DNA of 64,000 nucleotides, taken from the NCBI RefSeq assembly GCF_007994225.1, contig NZ_VLLL01000006.1, positions 310,001 through 374,000 of the forward strand. The letters run 5' to 3'. The notes under the pieces are model-generated. The model ran no database searches, was not told the DNA's origin, and was given only the letters and a program-made list of their open reading frames with translations. A program made the position numbers and the translations under genes. This document shows positions 8,820 through 16,590 of the stretch, piece by piece. The stretch's first letter is position 1; every line of letters begins with the position of its first letter. This DNA comes from Stackebrandtia albiflava. GTDB taxonomy: Bacteria > Actinomycetota > Actinomycetes > Mycobacteriales > Micromonosporaceae.

Positions 8820-9221
8820 TCAGGCGTCCCGGTCGCCCCGGTAGTCGCCCCGGTGCGGGGCGATGTCACCGCGGGCGCCTCCGATCGTGGAGCCGCCCAG
8901 CGGACGTGAACCGATCAGGTCGGCCCGGATCCCCGACGACACCGGCGCGACCCGGTGGCGGCCCGGGGCCGGTGAGGCGCTCGACTCGATCCGGCCGGAC
9001 GGTTCACCGGGTGTCGTCGCGATCGCGGGGAAGTCCCCGGCCGACAGCGGGCGCATCGTGTCGCCCAGCAGCGGCAACCAGGGGGTGTCGAGTCCGGACG
9101 GCGCCGGTCCTCCCGGCGCGACGGGAAGGGGTTCGGCGGCGAACGCGGTGCCCGCCGCTCCCGCGCCGATGACGGACGCGGCGATCACCGCCCCCACGGC
9201 GTGGATCAGGCGTGTCCTCAT
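8820..9221 (-). CDS. Small secreted protein
   Basis: The 133-residue protein has a classic signal peptide: MRTRL, a hydrophobic core (GAVIAASVIGAGAAGTAFA) and a predicted cleavage at AFA-AE. The mature part is Pro/Gly-rich and low in complexity (LPVAPGGPAP), with no domain I recognise. The ATG at 9221 was preferred because the signal peptide begins there; the frame is open upstream to 9281. It is probably exported by the Sec pathway. Confidence 0.65.
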   Translation of the reverse strand: MRTRLIHAVGAVIAASVIGAGAAGTAFAAEPLPVAPGGPAPSGLDTPWLPLLGDTMRPLSAGDFPAIATTPGEPSGRIESSASPAPGRHRVAPVSSGIRADLIGSRPLGGSTIGGARGDIAPHRGDYRGDRDA

Positions 9222-9375
9222 GTCGAATGCGGCCCTTCTGTTCGCGCCCACCAGCCGGTGGGCTGATTCCGGTCGTCTCATGATTACAACGAGTCACGGC
9301 CCGGACGGACGCGTTTCGCCGAATCGTGGCACGTTGTACCGAAAGTAGGGCTTCCCTCACCTTGCGTGCCCCGGA

Positions 9376-9381
9376 TACCAT
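9376..9381 (+). promoter_or_regulatory. -10 element (TACCAT) for a leaderless transcript
   Basis: TACCAT ends six nt before the GTG at 9388. TTCCCT lies 18 nt upstream as a possible -35. The spacing implies transcription starting at or next to the start codon. Confidence 0.4.
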
Positions 9382-9387
9382 CGCGCC

Positions 9388-11082
9388 GTGTCTCCGGTCT
9401 CCCTGCGTCGCAACGCTTTTCGTGATCATGTGATCGTCTGTGGTGACGACGGCATGACGTTCCGGCTCGTCGAGGAACTCGTCTACCGGCGAGGTGAGAA
9501 CGTCACGGTCGTGTTGCCGTCACGTCGCCGCAACCACGGCCCGCAGATCTCCAGGGTCCCCACGGTCCGAGTGGTCGAGAACGACCGGTTGGACGAGGAC
9601 GCCTTCTCCGCCGCGCGGATCGGCACCGCCAAGGCGTTGGCGCTGATGGTGCAGGACGACGTGGGCAACATCCACGCCGCGTTGCGGGCCCTGGAGATCA
9701 CCGACGTCCGGATCGTGGTGCGGGTTTACAACACCAACCTGGGCAACCGCATCGAGGGACTGCTGGGCGACTGCGTCCTGCTGTCGGACGCCTCGATGGC
9801 GTCACCGACCTTCGTCGCCGCCGCCCTCGGTGAGGTCGAGCCGAGGTACCTGCCGATCGCCGACAGGACCCTGTACGTCACCACCGCCGAACTCGCCCGC
9901 CGCATCCCGGGGCCGAGCTGGACCATCACCACCACCGAGTCGCGCGGCGTCCTGCTGCCCGGCCCGGAGCGGGAACCGGGGCTGGCGATCACGGCGGCGG
10001 TCCGGCGGCCCCGGGCGCTACGGACGACCCGGCACCGGGTGCGGCGGCTGGTGACCCGGTTCTGGGACGAACTGCGGGAGATCCTGGACCGGAAACTGCG
10101 GTTCGTCACCGTGTCGCTCGTGCTCGTCATCCTGCTGGGCACCCTGCTGATCTGGCAGTTCCACAACGACCGGCCCGGCGTGCCCGACATCAGCTGGATA
10201 ACCGCCGGATACGTCGCCCTGCTGGCCGCCGCGGGCGGTATCGACCCCGACCTGGCGGCCCCGGCGGCGGAGAAACTCGCCCACACCATCGTGGCGTTCG
10301 CGGGAGTACTGCTGGTCCCGGTGTTCACCGCATCCATAGTGGAGAACATGGTGGGCCGGCGTATCGCCACCCAGGAGGGCAGGCTACGCGGCCCGGTGAG
10401 CGACCACGTGATCGTCATCGGGCTCGGCAACGTCGGGATCCAGGTCGCCACCCAACTGCACAACCTCGGCGTACCGGTCGTGGCGGTGGAACGGGACGGG
10501 CGGTCCCGCGGTGTCGAGGCGGCCCGCAGCCAGGGCATCCCGGTGGTGCTGGGCGACGCCAGCCACTCCGAGACGCTGCACAACGCCCAGGTCCGGACCT
10601 GCCGTTCACTGGTCGCCGTCACCAGCAACGACATCGTCAACCTGGAGGCCGCCCTGCACGCCCGCCGGTTGCGGCCCGAACTGCGTACCGTGCTGCGGCT
10701 GTTCGAACCCGACCTGGCGAACCGGGTCCACGACACGTTCGGGATCGGGGCCACCCTCAGTGTCGCCGGAGTCGCCGCCGCCGAGTTCGCCGCCGCCATG
10801 ACCGACCGCAACGTCAAGGGCACCATCCCGTTGGGGCGCATGCTGTTGCTGGTCGGCGAGATCACCGTCGGCGCCGGCTCCATCTTCGACGGTGCGGCGA
10901 TCAGTGAAATAGACGTCGACGAACAGGTGAGAGTTCTCGCCGTATGCCGCCCCGGTAGGACAGAGTGGAGACCGGATCCCGCGCGGCGGCTGCGGAGCGG
11001 CGAGACGCTGCTCGTGCTGGCGACCCGGCCCGGACTGGCCGGGATGGTCGCGGACGCCGCCGCGCCCGTCGCACAGGAGTAA
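9388..11082 (+). CDS. TrkA-N (RCK-like) double-domain membrane protein with a degenerate channel pore
   Basis: The 564-residue protein has two NAD-binding RCK/TrkA-N domains (residues about 12-150 with HVIVCGDDG, and 350-490 with HVIVIGLGNVGIQ) separated by a membrane section. This section has a helix near 240-258 (VSLVLVILLGTLLIW), a re-entrant-like stretch (WITAGYVALLAAAGG) and a second helix near 300-318. The order resembles a two-helix potassium channel, but the TVGYG-type selectivity filter is missing. It may be a diverged ion channel or a redox or nucleotide sensor. A C-terminal TrkA-C-like region follows. It is followed 2 nt later by a nitroreductase gene, so the two form an operon. 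Confidence 0.75.
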   Translation: MSPVSLRRNAFRDHVIVCGDDGMTFRLVEELVYRRGENVTVVLPSRRRNHGPQISRVPTVRVVENDRLDEDAFSAARIGTAKALALMVQDDVGNIHAALRALEITDVRIVVRVYNTNLGNRIEGLLGDCVLLSDASMASPTFVAAALGEVEPRYLPIADRTLYVTTAELARRIPGPSWTITTTESRGVLLPGPEREPGLAITAAVRRPRALRTTRHRVRRLVTRFWDELREILDRKLRFVTVSLVLVILLGTLLIWQFHNDRPGVPDISWITAGYVALLAAAGGIDPDLAAPAAEKLAHTIVAFAGVLLVPVFTASIVENMVGRRIATQEGRLRGPVSDHVIVIGLGNVGIQVATQLHNLGVPVVAVERDGRSRGVEAARSQGIPVVLGDASHSETLHNAQVRTCRSLVAVTSNDIVNLEAALHARRLRPELRTVLRLFEPDLANRVHDTFGIGATLSVAGVAAAEFAAAMTDRNVKGTIPLGRMLLLVGEITVGAGSIFDGAAISEIDVDEQVRVLAVCRPGRTEWRPDPARRLRSGETLLVLATRPGLAGMVADAAAPVAQE

Positions 11083-11084
11083 CC

Positions 11085-11738
11085 ATGATGGACATACGCA
11101 CGGTCGAGGCACCCCGGTTCGGGATTCCCGCCGACGACGGATTGGCGCGCGCGAGACGGTTCGCCGACACCATGGCCGCCCGGCGCACCGTGCGGGACTT
11201 CTCGCCCGAGCCCGTGGACGAACGCATCGTCACCGAGGCGATCCGGGCCGCCGCCACCGCGCCCAGCGGCGCCAACGTGCAACCGTGGCGGTTCGTGGTG
11301 GTGACCGACCCCGGATTGAAGTCGCGCATCCGGGAGGCCGCCGAGGCGGAGGAACGCGAGTTCTACGGCCGCCGGGCCGGTGACGAATGGCTGGCCGCGC
11401 TCGCGCCGCTGGGCACCGACGACAGCAAACCGTTCCTCGAGACCGCGCCGGTGCTGGTGGTGGTCTTCGAGGTCCACAAGGGTGACGGCGAGCCGCGACC
11501 GTACTACGTCAAGGAGTCCGTCGGCATCGCGGTCGGCCTGTTGCTGGCCGGCCTCCACCAGGCCGGTCTCGCCACCCTCACCCACACACCCAGTCCGATG
11601 CGGTTCCTCGCGGAGCTGTGCGGCAGGCCCGCCAACGAACGGCCGTTCGTCCTCATCCCGGTCGGTTACCCGGCGCCCGGTGCGCGGGTGCCCGACATCG
11701 AACGGAAGCCGTTGACCGAGGTCCTCGTCCGGCGCTGA
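11085..11738 (+). CDS. Nitroreductase-family flavoprotein
   Basis: This 217-residue FMN-dependent oxidoreductase shows the N-terminal signature RRTVRDFSPEPV, the flavin-contact segment AAATAPSGANVQPWRFVVV and the C-terminal PVGYPAPGA. These fit the nitroreductase fold, in the subgroup near BluB and iodotyrosine-deiodinase-like enzymes. The substrate is unknown. The start ATGATG follows an AGGAGTAA ribosome binding site that overlaps the end of the TrkA-N gene, so the two are co-transcribed. Confidence 0.85.
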   Translation: MMDIRTVEAPRFGIPADDGLARARRFADTMAARRTVRDFSPEPVDERIVTEAIRAAATAPSGANVQPWRFVVVTDPGLKSRIREAAEAEEREFYGRRAGDEWLAALAPLGTDDSKPFLETAPVLVVVFEVHKGDGEPRPYYVKESVGIAVGLLLAGLHQAGLATLTHTPSPMRFLAELCGRPANERPFVLIPVGYPAPGARVPDIERKPLTEVLVRR

Positions 11739-11882
11739 GGCCGAGACGGGTCACCCGGTCGGGCTCTCCCTCCACTCCGGCCACGTCACGGGCGTGGCCA
11801 AACGCTGTGTGGCTCGTTGATTACCGGGGAGGTCTCGTCGCCGCCCCCGCAATCGCCAACATCAGCAACAGGAGGGGGCAGG

Positions 11883-13052
11883 ATGAGGCGAACCGTCACG
11901 CTGGTGGCCATCGGCATGGTCGCCGCCGCCACGCCACTGCTGCTGGGCCCGGTGGCCGAAGCGGTCCAACAGGAGGACCGTCCGGTACGCCAGGCGCAGC
12001 AGCCGGTGGAGAGCGGCACCATGGAGATCGGTACGGTGGAGGACGTCGGCAAGACCCTCTCGTACCTCACGTCGGCGGAGCAGACACTCCGCTACCCGGG
12101 CAGCAAATACGTCAAGGTCCACTTCTCGCGGCTCGACCTGCTGCCGGAGGACTACATCACCGTGTCTAGTCCGGACGGTTCGGAGAGTCACCGCATCGAG
12201 GCCGCCGACGCGCCTCGGTGGAGCACCTCCATCACCGGCGACACCGCCGTGGTGGAGTTGCACACCGCCGGAGGTGTCGTCTCCGACGTGATGTCGCGGT
12301 ACGGGGTGGAGGTCGACAAGGTCGCCCGCGGCTTCACCGACACGGAACTCGCCGAGGAACGGGAGTCCCACCGCCGCACCGAGAGCATCTGCGGCGGAGA
12401 CGACCAGCAGGACGCCGTCTGCTACGAGTCCGACGAGCCCGAGGTCTACGACAACGCGTCCCCGGTGGCGCGGCTGCTGATCGGCGGAACGACACTGTGC
12501 ACCGCTTTCCGGGTCGGCGAGGACAACCGGATGCTCACCAACAACCACTGCTTCGAGACGACCGCGCAGGCCCGCGACACCGAGGTCTGGTTCGACTACG
12601 CGTGCCGCGAATGCGGCGGCGAGGAGGTCCGCGACGTCGTGAAGGTCAACGGTGACGAGGTGCTGGACACCGACTTCACCTACGACTACACACTGTTCAC
12701 AGTGGACGACTTCGCCAAGATCGAGGAGTTCGGTCACCTGACCCTCTCCGACCGGAAGTCCCGTCAGGGCGAGAAGCTGTACATCCCGCAGCATCCCAGC
12801 GGAGCACCCAGCCAGATCGCCATGGTGTCCGACGCCGACGGCGGCGCCTGCCGGGTCGACGACCCGGCCTTCGACGGGTACGCCGCCGACAGCGACGTCT
12901 CTTACTACTGCGACACCGAGTTCGGTTCGTCCGGTTCGCCGGTGCTGTCCCGCGACACCCACGAGGTCATCGCACTGCACCACTTCGGCGGTTGCCCCAA
13001 CTCGGGCGTGCGCTCGGACATCCTGCTGGACCGGATCGGCTCCATGCTGTGA
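11883..13052 (+). CDS. Secreted trypsin-like serine protease (S1 fold)
   Basis: The 389-residue protein has a signal peptide (MRRTVTLVAIGMVAAATPL, cleavage near AEA). After a 170-residue N-terminal region it shows a chymotrypsin-fold triad: His in MLTNNHCFET, a likely Asp in the TDFTYDYTLFTV segment and Ser in EFGSSGSPVLS. Paired cysteines (CRECGG, GACRVDD, YYCDTEFG, FGGCPNSG) fit disulphides in an extracellular enzyme. The N-terminal region may be a propeptide. The family resembles bacterial lysyl endopeptidase/V8-like proteases. The ribosome binding site GGAGGGGG lies just before the ATG. Confidence 0.85.
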   Translation: MRRTVTLVAIGMVAAATPLLLGPVAEAVQQEDRPVRQAQQPVESGTMEIGTVEDVGKTLSYLTSAEQTLRYPGSKYVKVHFSRLDLLPEDYITVSSPDGSESHRIEAADAPRWSTSITGDTAVVELHTAGGVVSDVMSRYGVEVDKVARGFTDTELAEERESHRRTESICGGDDQQDAVCYESDEPEVYDNASPVARLLIGGTTLCTAFRVGEDNRMLTNNHCFETTAQARDTEVWFDYACRECGGEEVRDVVKVNGDEVLDTDFTYDYTLFTVDDFAKIEEFGHLTLSDRKSRQGEKLYIPQHPSGAPSQIAMVSDADGGACRVDDPAFDGYAADSDVSYYCDTEFGSSGSPVLSRDTHEVIALHHFGGCPNSGVRSDILLDRIGSML

Positions 13053-13066
13053 CGTGAACGCACGAC

Positions 13067-13104
13067 AGACCGGGCGGCAGCGGGTTCACGCTGCCGCCCG
13101 GTCT
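13067..13104 (+). terminator. Terminator hairpin after the serine protease
   Basis: A 14-bp perfect stem, AGACCGGGCGGCAG (13067-13080) with CTGCCGCCCGGTCT (13091-13104), closes a 10-nt loop, 15 nt after the protease stop. Confidence 0.75.
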
Positions 13105-13174
13105 CGTGTCTCGGATCGAAACCGCCCCTCGGAACCGTCGACGCGACGCGCCTCAGGACCGCGGGCGCCGTGCC

Positions 13175-13687
13175 TCAGGACCGACCGGTCGTGCGCCGCG
13201 TCGTCGTGGCCTTCCGGGTCCCGGCCTTGCGGGTCGTCGACTTCCGCGTCCCGGTCCGGGGCGTGGCGGCGGGCTCCACCGGGTCGGCGGAGACCGTGTA
13301 GTCCTCGGTCGGCTCGTCGCGGTGCGCGATGGTCGCGATCACCTTGATCGGGCTGCGCTCGCCGTTGGCGACGTGCTCACCCCGCTCCACCAACTCCTGG
13401 TACGTCAGACGGGCCCGCTCCGACGCCGTCCGGGCGCGCTCGCCCAGCGTGCCGGCGGTCTCGGTGGCCGTCTCCCGCAGTCGCGTGGCGTCCATGCCGC
13501 GCACGGTCTCCACGCCCCGCGTCACGTTCTCCCGGACCACCGTGGACACCGCGGTGAACCGCTCCTCCAGCTTGCTGCGGTCCCGCAGGTCCTCCACGAC
13601 GGCGGGCAGTTTCCTCAGTTGCTCCACCACCACCTCGGACGCGCCCGCGGCGGCGTAGAACGGTGACGGGAGTTTGCGCTGTGCCAT
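13175..13687 (-). CDS. Heparin-binding haemagglutinin-like protein (HbhA family)
   Basis: The 170-residue protein has a long helical, coiled-coil-like core (residues 15-115, many heptad-like ERA/RARL stretches) and a Lys/Arg/Thr/Ala-rich C-terminal tail with repeated TRK units (GTRKSTTRKAGTRKATTTRR). This matches HbhA of mycobacteria, a membrane-associated protein whose basic tail binds sulfated glycans; in soil actinomycetes it is probably involved in membrane or cell-envelope organisation. The gene follows the HTH gene at 13873-14493 on the same strand, the same order as Rv0474-Rv0475 in M. tuberculosis. The ribosome binding site is AAGGAGA. Confidence 0.85.
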   Translation of the reverse strand: MAQRKLPSPFYAAAGASEVVVEQLRKLPAVVEDLRDRSKLEERFTAVSTVVRENVTRGVETVRGMDATRLRETATETAGTLGERARTASERARLTYQELVERGEHVANGERSPIKVIATIAHRDEPTEDYTVSADPVEPAATPRTGTRKSTTRKAGTRKATTTRRTTGRS

Positions 13688-13872
13688 GTGATCGTCTCCT
13701 TGGCTCGTTATTACCGTGGTCGGTGGCCTCGTTCGTCACGCCCGGCGGCGTCCGGCCGAACCGCGGTGCCGGATGTCCCGGTCACCACGGCCTCAGGCCG
13801 TGTCGCCGCGCGAACGCGCCGTTCCCCACGCCACCGTGGGAACGCGCCGTACGCGGGTTCACCGCACACGGC

Positions 13873-14493
13873 CTAGTCCGTCGGATCGTCTGTCGTCGTC
13901 GGCGCGGCGGTGCGCCTGCGTGCCCGGGTGCGAGCGGGACGCCCGGCCGCGCGGGCGGCGGGTTCCGTCGGTGCCGGTTCGGGTTCGGTGGGGCCGGGTT
14001 CGGCCGGTTCGGGAACGGCCTGCGGTCGTTCGGGGGCGTCGTCGTCCCGGCGGCCGTACTGTTCGGCCTCGGCCGCCTCGTACAGGTCGTCGGCCACGGC
14101 GGCGACGTCGGCGTCGAAGACCACCGGGGCCTCCATGTCGTCGTCGAGGTCGGTGCCCTCGTTGCGGATGTTCTCGCGCCGGAACGCCTCGTAGATCTCG
14201 CTCAGGGTCTGCTTCTGGCGGGTGGTGAGGCCCGGGTCGGCCGCGATGGCCGCCAGGGTCCCCTGCCCGTCTTTCTGGTTGAGCAGTCCCGCCCGCAGGT
14301 ACATCAGCGGGGTGGAGACCTTCAGGGCGTTGGCGATCTGTTGGAGCACTTCGGCACTGGGTTTTCGCAAGCCACGCTCAATCTGACTGAGATACGGATT
14401 GCTGACTCCCGCCTGGTCGGCGAGCTGCCGCAGGGACACCTTCGCGTTTCGGCGCATGTCGCGGATGAATCCGCCGATGTCTCGTTCGGCCAT
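13873..14493 (-). CDS. XRE-family transcriptional regulator upstream of hbhA (Rv0474-like)
   Basis: The 206-residue protein has an N-terminal HTH (residues 8-65; MRRNAKVSLRQLADQAGVSN, then QIERGLRKPS), a middle helical part (LAAIAADPGLTTRQKQTLSEIY) and a long acidic, then Pro- and Arg/Thr-rich disordered tail. The conserved position before an HbhA-like gene supports control of hbhA. It is transcribed away from the VOC gene at 14601. The AT-rich direct repeat GCTAGCAATTGCAAGC and CTTGCAATTG near 14512-14545, just upstream, is a likely promoter/operator region. Confidence 0.85.
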   Translation of the reverse strand: MAERDIGGFIRDMRRNAKVSLRQLADQAGVSNPYLSQIERGLRKPSAEVLQQIANALKVSTPLMYLRAGLLNQKDGQGTLAAIAADPGLTTRQKQTLSEIYEAFRRENIRNEGTDLDDDMEAPVVFDADVAAVADDLYEAAEAEQYGRRDDDAPERPQAVPEPAEPGPTEPEPAPTEPAARAAGRPARTRARRRTAAPTTTDDPTD

Positions 14494-14600
14494 GCGTCAA
14501 CGCTAACTCGCGCTGCTAGCAATTGCAAGCAAAACGCTTGCAATTGTTGTACACGTCTCCGGTGCGAGGACCGGCCGAGGGTTCCGGCAGGATCACCAGC

Positions 14601-14987
14601 ATGGCGTACTTCGGAATGACGACGGTGCTGGTCGACGACTACGACACCGCGATCGGCCACTACGTGACCGCGATGGGGTTCACCCTCGTGGAGGACACCG
14701 ACCTCGGCGGCGGAAAGCGGTGGGTGGTCGTCGCACCGGACCCGCGGACCGGCGCCCGGTTGCTGTTGGCGCGCGCCGACGGCGACGCGCAACGCGCCAG
14801 GATCGGCGACCAGACTGGCGGCCGGGTCGGCTTCTTCCTCTACAGCGACGACTTCGCCACCGACCACGCCCGATACGCCGCGGCCGGAGTCCGCTTCGAC
14901 ACCGAACCCCGCGAAGAGGAGTACGGCACCGTCGTGGTGTTCAGCGACCACTACGGGAACCGGTGGGACCTCATCGCCCGGCGGTGA
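14601..14987 (+). CDS. VOC-superfamily (glyoxalase/bleomycin-resistance-like) protein
   Basis: This 128-residue single-domain vicinal-oxygen-chelate protein has two beta-alpha-beta-beta-beta modules (MAYFGMTTVLVDDYDTAI, then GRVGFFLYSDDFATDHARY) and ends YGNRWDLIARR. Such proteins bind a metal and act as dioxygenases, isomerases or antibiotic-binding proteins. The specific role is unknown. The ATG at 14601 fits the family N-terminus. Repeat copy A at its 3' end points antisense into it. Confidence 0.85.
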   Translation: MAYFGMTTVLVDDYDTAIGHYVTAMGFTLVEDTDLGGGKRWVVVAPDPRTGARLLLARADGDAQRARIGDQTGGRVGFFLYSDDFATDHARYAAAGVRFDTEPREEEYGTVVVFSDHYGNRWDLIARR

Positions 14988-15015
14988 CCGGGCCGGGCGG
15001 TCCTTGAGTGTTCTT

Positions 15016-15123
15016 CGGGGGCCGCCACTCCTCCACCCCTATGGCTTCAGCCTAGATCGCATCCCGGGCGTGGCGCCAGCCCGGAAGCCCGGGCCTGTGG
15101 ATAACCCGGGATTGTGGAAAACC
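15016..15123 (-). repeat. Dispersed DnaA-box/promoter repeat, copy A
   Basis: Read on the minus strand, this copy has TTTTCCACA (15113-15121), an 8-nt gap, TTATCCACA (15096-15104, a perfect E. coli-type DnaA box), then exactly 41 nt, then TAGGCT (15049-15054), six nt, and the conserved tail that ends GGCGGCCCCC (to 15016). TGGCGC stands 18 nt before TAGGCT as a -35. The ATG found in the other copies is ATA here. The remainder of the gene-free gap (15124-15394) is GC-rich, with no further feature except the esterase promoter area. Confidence 0.85.
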
Positions 15124-15394
15124 GGCGCCGTGACGGCGGCATCGGGGCCGGACGTCGGGCACACCCGCCCGGTGCCGGCCGTCGTCCGGTCGTGGGCCGG
15201 TGGCGCCCCGGTATCGCCCGCCGCCGACCGCGTCCGGCGGGCCGCGCCCGATCCACCGGCCGGGCGAGCCGGCACCCGTCACACCACCGAGCCGCGTCGC
15301 GCGACTCCACCACGGTTTGAGACTCAACCGCCACTACACCAGCGTCACGCCACGAGAAGTCTCAACCGTCGTTTCAACGATACGATTCAGACAC

Positions 15395-16546
15395 ATGACT
15401 CGGAGAATCCAAGAGTTCCTGGCCCCGTCATGTGAACTGCTCGCCTACGGTGAACCCACACACCTGGAACCGGCGTTCGGCCGCATCCGCAACACCCTCT
15501 TCACGCAACTCGTCGCACTCGGCTTCCGGTCGGTGGCCGTCGAATCCGACCGCGCCGCCGCACTCGTCGTCGACGACTTCGTCCGTAGAGGACACGGAAC
15601 CCTCGACGAGGTGATGCGGGACGGCTTCTCACACGGCTTCGGCGCGGTGCAGGCCAACCGCGACCTGGTCGTGTGGATGCGCGACCACAACGAGCACCTG
15701 CCCGAGGCGGAACGGCTCGCATTCCACGGCTTCGACGCCTCGGTGGAGACCATGAGCGCGCCCAGCCCCCGCCGCCACCTCGAACCCGCGCGACACCTGC
15801 TCGGCTTCGACGTCGATTTCGCGGACCTCCTCGGCGACGACGAACGGTGGAGCCGTACCGAGGCCGTCATGGACGCCGCCGAATCACCCGGCGCCACCCC
15901 TGAAGCCGTACGGGCGGCCGTCCTGGCCGACGACATGCTCACCGACCTCTACACGCGCGCGCCGGAACTGATCGCGGCGACGTCGCCTCGCGAGTGGACC
16001 GTCGCCCGGACCCACCTCGTCGCCGCGATCGGGCTGCTCCGATACCACCGGCGCGCCGCCGACCCCGGCGCCCCGGACGCACGCTGGAACCGGATGTGCG
16101 CGACCAGGGACGCGCTCATGGCGCAGAACCTCCTCGACATCCGGCGGATCGAGAGCCCCCGGGGCGGCACCCTCGTGTTCGCCCACAACCTCCACCTGCA
16201 ACGCAACGTCAGCGACATGGACATGGGCCCCATGCACATGCACTGGAACGGCGCGGGTGCGATCCTGTCACCCCTGCTCGGCGACGCTTACCGGTTCGTC
16301 GCGGGAAGTCTGGGCCGCAGCGACGGCATCGGCCTCGCGGAGCCACCCGGCGCGACCGTCGAGGCCGCGTTGCAGGACCGGGTCACCGACTGGGGGATAC
16401 TCCCGGCCGGCACGGTCCCCGACGGCGACGTCCGGACCGACCACGTCCCCGAACAGGGCTACTTCCCGTTGGAGGCGGCTACCGTGCACGGCGCCGACCT
16501 GGTCCTCCACGTCTCCGGGAGGACCGGCGGCGACACCGCGGCGTGA
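15395..16546 (+). CDS. Erythromycin-esterase-like protein
   Basis: The 383-residue protein begins with the family signature AYGEPTHLEPAFGRIR and shows VAVESDRAAALVVDDFV and MRDHNEHLPEAERLAFHGFD, all typical of the Ere/TIKI-like superfamily. True Ere enzymes hydrolyse the macrolide lactone. Chromosomal homologues in actinomycetes mostly have unknown substrates, so resistance is not established. The ATG at 15395 is chosen because the conserved region begins 17 residues later and the upstream frame is unrelated. Confidence 0.8.
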   Translation: MTRRIQEFLAPSCELLAYGEPTHLEPAFGRIRNTLFTQLVALGFRSVAVESDRAAALVVDDFVRRGHGTLDEVMRDGFSHGFGAVQANRDLVVWMRDHNEHLPEAERLAFHGFDASVETMSAPSPRRHLEPARHLLGFDVDFADLLGDDERWSRTEAVMDAAESPGATPEAVRAAVLADDMLTDLYTRAPELIAATSPREWTVARTHLVAAIGLLRYHRRAADPGAPDARWNRMCATRDALMAQNLLDIRRIESPRGGTLVFAHNLHLQRNVSDMDMGPMHMHWNGAGAILSPLLGDAYRFVAGSLGRSDGIGLAEPPGATVEAALQDRVTDWGILPAGTVPDGDVRTDHVPEQGYFPLEAATVHGADLVLHVSGRTGGDTAA

Positions 16547-16590
16547 ACCACCGCCCCGGGCGGTCCTCCGCACGGGGCGTCACGCCCGCC

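Noticed and set aside
9726-11585. Long minus-strand open frames over the TrkA-N, nitroreductase, ABC and other genes (for example 9726-11585, 7560-8729, 36281-37417)
   Set aside because: They are antisense shadows caused by high GC content; the plus-strand products have clear domains and the antisense ones do not.
15395-16546. Erythromycin-esterase-like gene as proven macrolide resistance
   Set aside because: Family membership is clear but substrate specificity is not; most chromosomal relatives are untested.
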